From contig JBBPSI010000339.1 in NCBI GenBank assembly GCA_038093515.1, positions 1-21,524 of the forward strand: a stretch of 21,524 bases of DNA, read 5' to 3'. Each line of letters begins with the position of its first letter. The first letter of the stretch is position 1. Under the pieces are notes generated by a model. That model saw only the letters and a program-made list of their open reading frames with translations. It was not told the DNA's origin and ran no database searches. The translations under genes and the position numbers were made by a program. Shown here piece after piece: positions 16,930 through 21,524 of this stretch. Origin of the DNA: Butyriboletus loyo (Eukaryota; Basidiomycota; Agaricomycetes; Boletales; Boletaceae).

Positions 16930-19900
16930 CACGTAATCGCCCCTGTAGTTTTGTCAAATCCCCATGCGCAATCCATACGAGTTCCTGTGTCATTATTCGC
17001 GCATGAAGGGGGTCAAATCGTCGACACATTCGCCCTGGTAGACAGCGGCACAAGTGGATGCTTCATAGATCGAGATCTAGTGAAGCGAAAGAGACTGCCG
17101 ATGGAACGGCTACCCAAACCACTAAGTGCCCAAAACGTGGATGGGTCAAATAACCAAGGAGGAGTCATTCGACACAAGGTCACCCTCTCCATCAGGGTTG
17201 GAGAAACCGAGGAAGAATGGAGCTTTCTTGTCCTCAATATCGGAAGAGAAAACATGATCCTGGGACTACCGTGGTTACGAGAAGCAAACCCGGTAATTGA
17301 TTGGGCCACTGGCCATATCGATCTCCCAGATCAAGTCAAGAAGCCCCGACACAACTCCCCTCGGGCAATCGCTCAACGGTACCTGGTACGGTACCTGGAC
17401 TTGGACCCAGACTCCAAGATTGCCAAGCTCTGGAAGAAGCGAGTAGACGCTTCAGCAAGGGACGCCTACCCTGTCAGAAAGGCAACCATCGCGACCGAGA
17501 TCGCCGCTCAAGCTGTCAAGGAGAAAGCAGTTCTCCCTACCCCGTTTGCTGCCTTTGCAGACATTTTTGACAAAAAGAATACCGAGGAGCTTCCCCCATC
17601 CCGATCTTTCGACCACGCTATCGACCTCGACAAAGACTTCGTTCCGAAAGTCGCTAAGGTCTACCCTCTGAACCCAAAAGAGTCGGAAGCATGCAAGGCG
17701 TTCGTCGAGGAACACCTCAAATCAGGAAAGATCACTCCTTCCAAGTCCCCCCAAGCCACCCCTTTCTTCTTCATATCCAAGAAAGATGGCTCGCTACGCC
17801 CCTGCCAGGACTACCGGTACCTGAACTCCCATACAGTCAAAAACGCCTACCCTCTCCCCCTCATCTCTGACCTCGTAGACCGCCTCAAAGGCTCTAAGAT
17901 TTTCACCAAGATGGATATCCGCTGGGGATACAACAACGTCCTCATCAAGCCGAACGACCGCTGGAAGGCAGCCTTCATCACTCCTCAAGGGCTGTTCGAG
18001 CCCACCATGATGTTCTTCGGACTTTGCAACTCCCCAGCCACATTCCAGGCTCTAATGGACCACATCTTCGGTGACCTTATGGCAGAAGGCTGGCTGATTA
18101 TCTATATGGACGACCTTCTGATCCATTCCGCCACCGCTGCCGAGCATGAAGCATGAACGATCCGTGTTCTAGAACGTCTTCGTGAACACAAATTATTTCT
18201 CAAATTGGAGAAATGCTCGTTCGACGCTGAAGAAGTGGAGTACCTAGGGATGATGGTCAGAGAGGGTCAAGTCAAGATGGACCCCACCAAACTGAAAGCC
18301 ATCCGCGAATGGAACCCTCCCACCTCGGTGAAGGCTGTCAGGTCCTTCATCGGGTTTTGCAACTTTTATCGGAGATTTATACAGGATTTCTCCCACATTG
18401 CGAAACCGCTACACGACCTGACCAAGAAAAACTCCCCCTGGGCCTGGACTCCGGCTTGTGAACAAGCATTCCAAGCAATCAAGCAGTCGTTCTTACGACA
18501 ACCTGTTCTCTCAATGCCCGACGTCACGAAGCCGTTTGCTGTCATGACGGACGCTTCCCTCACTGCTACTGGAGCAGTGCTCATGCAGAAGGATGTCAAT
18601 GGCGACTTACATCCTTGCGCCTACTTGTCTAAGATGCTCTCGCCGGCAGAGTGCAACTATGATATCTATGATCGCGAGTTGCTCGCTGTCATCCATGCAT
18701 TGGAAGAATGGCGGCACTACCTACGAGGTACTGGTCACCAGGTAGAGGTTCTTACCGACCACAAGAACCTCATGTATTTCCGCCAACCGAATAAGTTATT
18801 GTGCCGGCAAGCCCGCTGGCTAATGTTTTTGCAGGATTTCGACCTGCATTTCCACCACATCCCTGGCACTCAGATGGGCCCTGCTGACGCCCTGTCCCGA
18901 CGGGACAACGTTGACATCTCCGCCGACAACCAGGAGGTCACCCTTCTCCCCGAAAACTTGTTCGCCAGGAAAATCGATGTCGCCCTCGCAGAAAAGATCG
19001 CCACCTCCACCCCCAGCGACCCCATGATTAAGAGGTGCATGCAGGCTCTCTATGAAGACTCCCCCCTTTTCCCCAAAATGAACGCTGGCGATTGGGACTT
19101 TGACGGAAAAGAATTGTATTTCCGTAAGAAACGATATATCCCCGAGGCTGCACGAGTCGACCTCATCCGATCCTTACATGAAAGCCCTGCTGGTGGTCAC
19201 GGTGGCATATTCCGCACCCAGAACCTGGTGCAAAGGGATTATTGGTGGCCTGGCATGGCTAATCTGGTCCGCCGCTTCGTCTCTGGCTGCGCCATTTGTC
19301 AGGCGCATAAAGTTAATACTCACCCCACCGTGCCCCCTCTCACCCCTCTGGCCAGCGTGGCGTCTCGCCCTTTTGAACAGGTCTCGGTCGACCTCATCAC
19401 CGGCCTCCCTCCCTCTTTGGGTTATGATTCAGTCATGGTCGTGGTAGACCATGGGCTTACGAAGGGGGTAATTTATTCCCCTTGCAACAAAGACATCGAT
19501 GCGGCAGGAGTTGCCAAACTGTTTTTCAAAACTGTCTTCCTTCGATTCGGCCTACACTCCCGCTGCATCTCCGACAGAGGCCCACAGTTCGCATCTGCGT
19601 TCGCTAGAGAACTCGCAAGACTCCTCGATTACGACCTCGCCCTCTCTTCCGCGTATCATCCACAGACGGACGGCGAGACAGAACGAGTCAACCAGGAGCT
19701 AGAAACGTATCTACGGATCTTCTGTGACGGTCACCCAGAACGATGGGCCGAGCTACTCCCTATGGCCGAATTCTCTCACAATTCCATGACCCATTCATCG
19801 ACCAACGTGTCCCCGTTTTCCCTGATGGTTGGATATGAGCCAAGGTCTTATCCTCCAATCGGAAAGACTTTCCTCCCTGCCCTCGAGTCCAGACTCTCGG

Positions 19901-20439
19901 AACTCACGGGAGCCCGAACGGAGGCTTTAGAAGCCCATGAGAAAGCACGACGGTTGATGAAGGAACGGATCTCGTCGAAGTTCCGCCCATGGAAGACAGG
20001 GGATAAGGTTTGGTTAGAAGGGCGCAACCTGAGACTCAGGTACCTGTCAAAGAAGCTCGCCCCAAGACGGGAAGGACCGTTTGAGATCGCACAGGTTGTC
20101 TCCCCTGTGGTGTATAGGCTCCGACTACCACCGACCTGGAAGATTCATGACGTCTTCCATGCATCACTCCTCACTCCTTATCGCGAAACTGTGGAGCACG
20201 GACCCAATTTCACAAACCCTCCGCTGGAAGAAATAGACAGAGATGAAGAGTACGAGATCGATCAGATCTTATCGCACCGCGGCTCCAAGGGACGCCGCCA
20301 GTTCCTGGTTTCCTGGAAAGGGTACTCCGCAGCTGAGAACACCTGGGAGCCGAATGGGAACTTGGTCCATGCGCAAGCCCTTCTCAAGGCTTATAAACTG
20401 CGACACCCCAAGGACTTCCCTTCCCCATCTTCTCAGTAA
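16888..20439 (+). CDS. pol: Gypsy C pol with chromodomain, one TGA
   Basis: The frame begins at the -1 slip (GFLKEREV). Protease: ALVDSGTSGCFID (DSG at 17041-17049). RT: PFFFISKKDGSLRPCQDYRY, GYNNV, FFGLCNSP and catalytic YMDD (18103-18114). TGA 18154-18156 follows EHEA, where Arg (CGA) is expected, and the frame then continues. RNase H: TDASLTATGAVL, DRELLAVIHALEEWRHYL, TDHKNL, DALSR. Integrase: zinc region HESPAGGH...CAICQAHK and D-D-E core (SVDLITG, SDRGPQF, TDGETERVNQ). C-terminal chromodomain at about 20245-20400 (EYEIDQIL, FLVSWKGY, ENTWEP) keeps the aromatic cage residues Y, W, Y that bind methylated histone tails. About 1183 codons, normal for a chromovirus pol without gag. Stop TAA 20437-20439. 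Confidence 0.92.
20245..20400 (+). other. Chromodomain at the integrase C-terminus
   Basis: EYEIDQILSHRGSKG, QFLVSWKGYS and ENTWEPNGN match the chromodomain fold in order and spacing. In chromoviruses this part directs integration to chromatin with methylated histone H3. It marks the element as a chromovirus. Confidence 0.9.
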
Positions 20440-20448
20440 AACAACAAG

Positions 20449-21524
20449 ATGGCCATCCCACCCGCAGAAAACAATGCCCCGCTCCCGGCTCAGCCTCCTG
20501 TCCGCTCTTCTCGCCTCCCAGTTTCTTCCCGCCACGTCCTCTATGCCGCAGTACTCGAAAATCCCGTCGCTACGTATGCTCTCGAGCAACGTATGGATTT
20601 CACTGGAGACTATGTTCTCCGCACTCTCGCTTCTCTTTACCGTTCCTACGCCCTCGCCCGCACCGTCCACACCCGCCTTTGCCCTGACAACCAACCGCCG
20701 GTATACGCCACCGCCCTGGAGACCTCCTTGATGGAGGCCAGGGGGTACACCCTGGATATCCTTCATGCTGAAGGGTTCGGGTATGTCGTGGACCAACTCC
20801 TCCCGGGCATTCTCGCGCCCGTCCTCCACCCCATTCTTGTCGCTCTCGCTCCTAGGGAGAGAGAGTTTTATTTTCAGTCCAACGACTGCATCGGGTTCTT
20901 GCGCCCCACCGCTCGTGGCCCCAATCCTCCTCCTCGTCCTGCCATGGAAGGATCTCCTCCGCCACTACCTGTTCCAGCGCCATCCGCTAGAGATTCACCT
21001 GCGACCACACTGGTAGCAGATTCGTCCAGGGAAACCACTGGAGAATCGCTTGAGTCCTTTCGGACTGACGTCGACGAGCCCCAGGTCGCTCGTCGACACT
21101 CCCCTCTACCGCCTCGAACTGTGCGTCGCCAACCTCGCCAGACGCTTCTCCAGGTTGGATCTGTCCCGGGATCAGTCACCCTCACCGCCGCAGGAAGAAG
21201 GATCGCCAACAGGGCCTTTCGCTCCGTCACCCCCCAACCATCCACTCGACGTGGCACTCCCGCCATCCAGCTCATCCCTCGTGTCACCTCCCCCGCCGCC
21301 GCAGCTGGTGGCTCTAACGACTCTTCGTACGGACCCCCGCCCCCCTATCTCCCTGGTCGGGGTACTCGTGATTCCCCTATCGTCGTCGACGACCGATCTC
21401 CTGATCCCAGCCCAGGCACTGCTCGACCTCACCTCGTCCGCCTGCAGCTCTGCTTCGAGTGCGGGACTGTCGGTCACTTCCGTAGGGAGTGTCCCAATTA
21501 CACCTGCCCCTTCTGTCACCGGAT
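20449..21524 (+). CDS. Gypsy C third ORF: zinc-knuckle protein, 3' end outside the window
   Basis: ATG 20449 has a strong context (AAG ATG G) and lies 9 nt after the pol TAA in the same frame. The frame is open to the window end (358 codons, no stop). Residues 20-160 look globular and helix-rich (YALEQRMDFTGDYVLRTLAS, EREFYFQSNDCIGFLRP). Residues 160-330 are Pro/Ser/Arg-rich and probably disordered. At 335-348 lies a CCHC knuckle (C335, C338, H343, C348), followed by a C353-X2-C356-H start of what may be a second knuckle. PIVVDD (310-315) resembles a SUMO-interaction motif. The plan, helical domain then knuckle, is gag-like. Chromoviruses normally end with pol, so this is an additional gene. 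No transmembrane segment or envelope feature is seen. Function unknown; RNA binding is inferred. Confidence 0.8.
   Translation, partial: MAIPPAENNAPLPAQPPVRSSRLPVSSRHVLYAAVLENPVATYALEQRMDFTGDYVLRTLASLYRSYALARTVHTRLCPDNQPPVYATALETSLMEARGYTLDILHAEGFGYVVDQLLPGILAPVLHPILVALAPREREFYFQSNDCIGFLRPTARGPNPPPRPAMEGSPPPLPVPAPSARDSPATTLVADSSRETTGESLESFRTDVDEPQVARRHSPLPPRTVRRQPRQTLLQVGSVPGSVTLTAAGRRIANRAFRSVTPQPSTRRGTPAIQLIPRVTSPAAAAGGSNDSSYGPPPPYLPGRGTRDSPIVVDDRSPDPSPGTARPHLVRLQLCFECGTVGHFRRECPNYTCPFCHR

Larger units (their letters stand above)
15074..21524 (+). mobile_element. Gypsy C: young Ty3/gypsy chromovirus with a third ORF, 3' end outside the window
   Basis: It shows a 5' LTR, self-priming site, gag, pol (protease, RT, RNase H, integrase, chromodomain) and a third ORF running to the window end. 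Only two nonsense codons (16550 and 18154) break about 5 kb of coding sequence. CpG is plentiful, unlike the adjacent gypsy B. It begins where the gypsy B gag leader breaks off, so it probably inserted into gypsy B. The target duplication cannot be tested because the right flank is missing. Confidence 0.92.

Noticed and set aside
20269..21519. Minus-strand ORFs opposite the third ORF of gypsy C
   Set aside because: These are shadows in other frames of the CpG-rich plus-strand coding frame. They lack motifs, while the plus strand has a zinc knuckle and a strong start.
1..21524. tRNA, rRNA or CRISPR-like features
   Set aside because: No cloverleaf with the conserved T-arm word, no rRNA blocks and no regularly spaced repeats with unique spacers. 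The only regular array is the minisatellite, which has no spacers.

Overview
The window is a repeat-packed, gene-poor stretch of a fungal nuclear genome. It is most likely from a basidiomycete (Agaricomycetes). The grounds are LTR retrotransposons with fungal-type chromovirus and copia polyproteins, short GT-AG introns of about 40-66 nt, and decay dominated by C-to-T change at CpG, as expected in a genome with CpG methylation. No bacterial-type genes, tRNA, rRNA or CRISPR arrays were seen.

Layout. (1) 1 to about 6942: a decayed Ty1/copia element on the + strand with an extra open frame upstream of gag, gag, and pol (protease, integrase, reverse transcriptase, RNase H). Gag and pol are in different frames and meet at TCC TTT CGG, a +1 frameshift motif. 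A 500-bp solo LTR of another family (TGTTA...TAACA, 5-bp duplication ATCAG) sits inside its integrase. (2) 6887-7173: an unexplained hairpin-rich segment. (3) 7174-7634: a second solo LTR of the same family. (4) 7627-8850 (-) and 9023-9499 (+): two divergent, broken host-like genes, a cysteine-cluster protein and a short-repeat protein. Each ends inside LTR sequence. (5) About 9447-10050: a fragment (LTR, leader, gag start) of the same family as the large element at the right. (6) 10051-10740: remains of a spliced gene. (7) 10882-12088: a minisatellite with a 33-bp unit, then a 92-bp duplication. (8) About 12089-15073 (-): an old, CpG-poor Ty3/gypsy element (gypsy B). (9) 15074 to the window end (+): a young, nearly intact chromovirus (gypsy C) with 5' LTR, self-priming site, gag, pol with chromodomain, and a third ORF. 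Its 3' end lies beyond the window.

The most informative signals are these. A complete -1 frameshift cassette (GGATTTT, gag stop, hairpin) joins gag and pol in gypsy C and recurs at the same point in the diverged gypsy B. Gypsy C has a third ORF of at least 358 codons, 9 nt after pol, with a CCHC zinc knuckle, and it runs off the window end without a stop. The R region and the primer-binding site share a perfect 10-nt complementarity, indicating Tf1-type self-priming. In gypsy B all 13 in-frame stops before the gag terminator are TGA, mostly where an Arg codon is expected, a footprint of CGA to TGA deamination. The same process explains several catalytic-residue losses.

Inferred order of events: gypsy B is oldest. 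The copia element is intermediate and was later hit by a solo-LTR family. Gypsy C is youngest and begins immediately beside the gag end of gypsy B.
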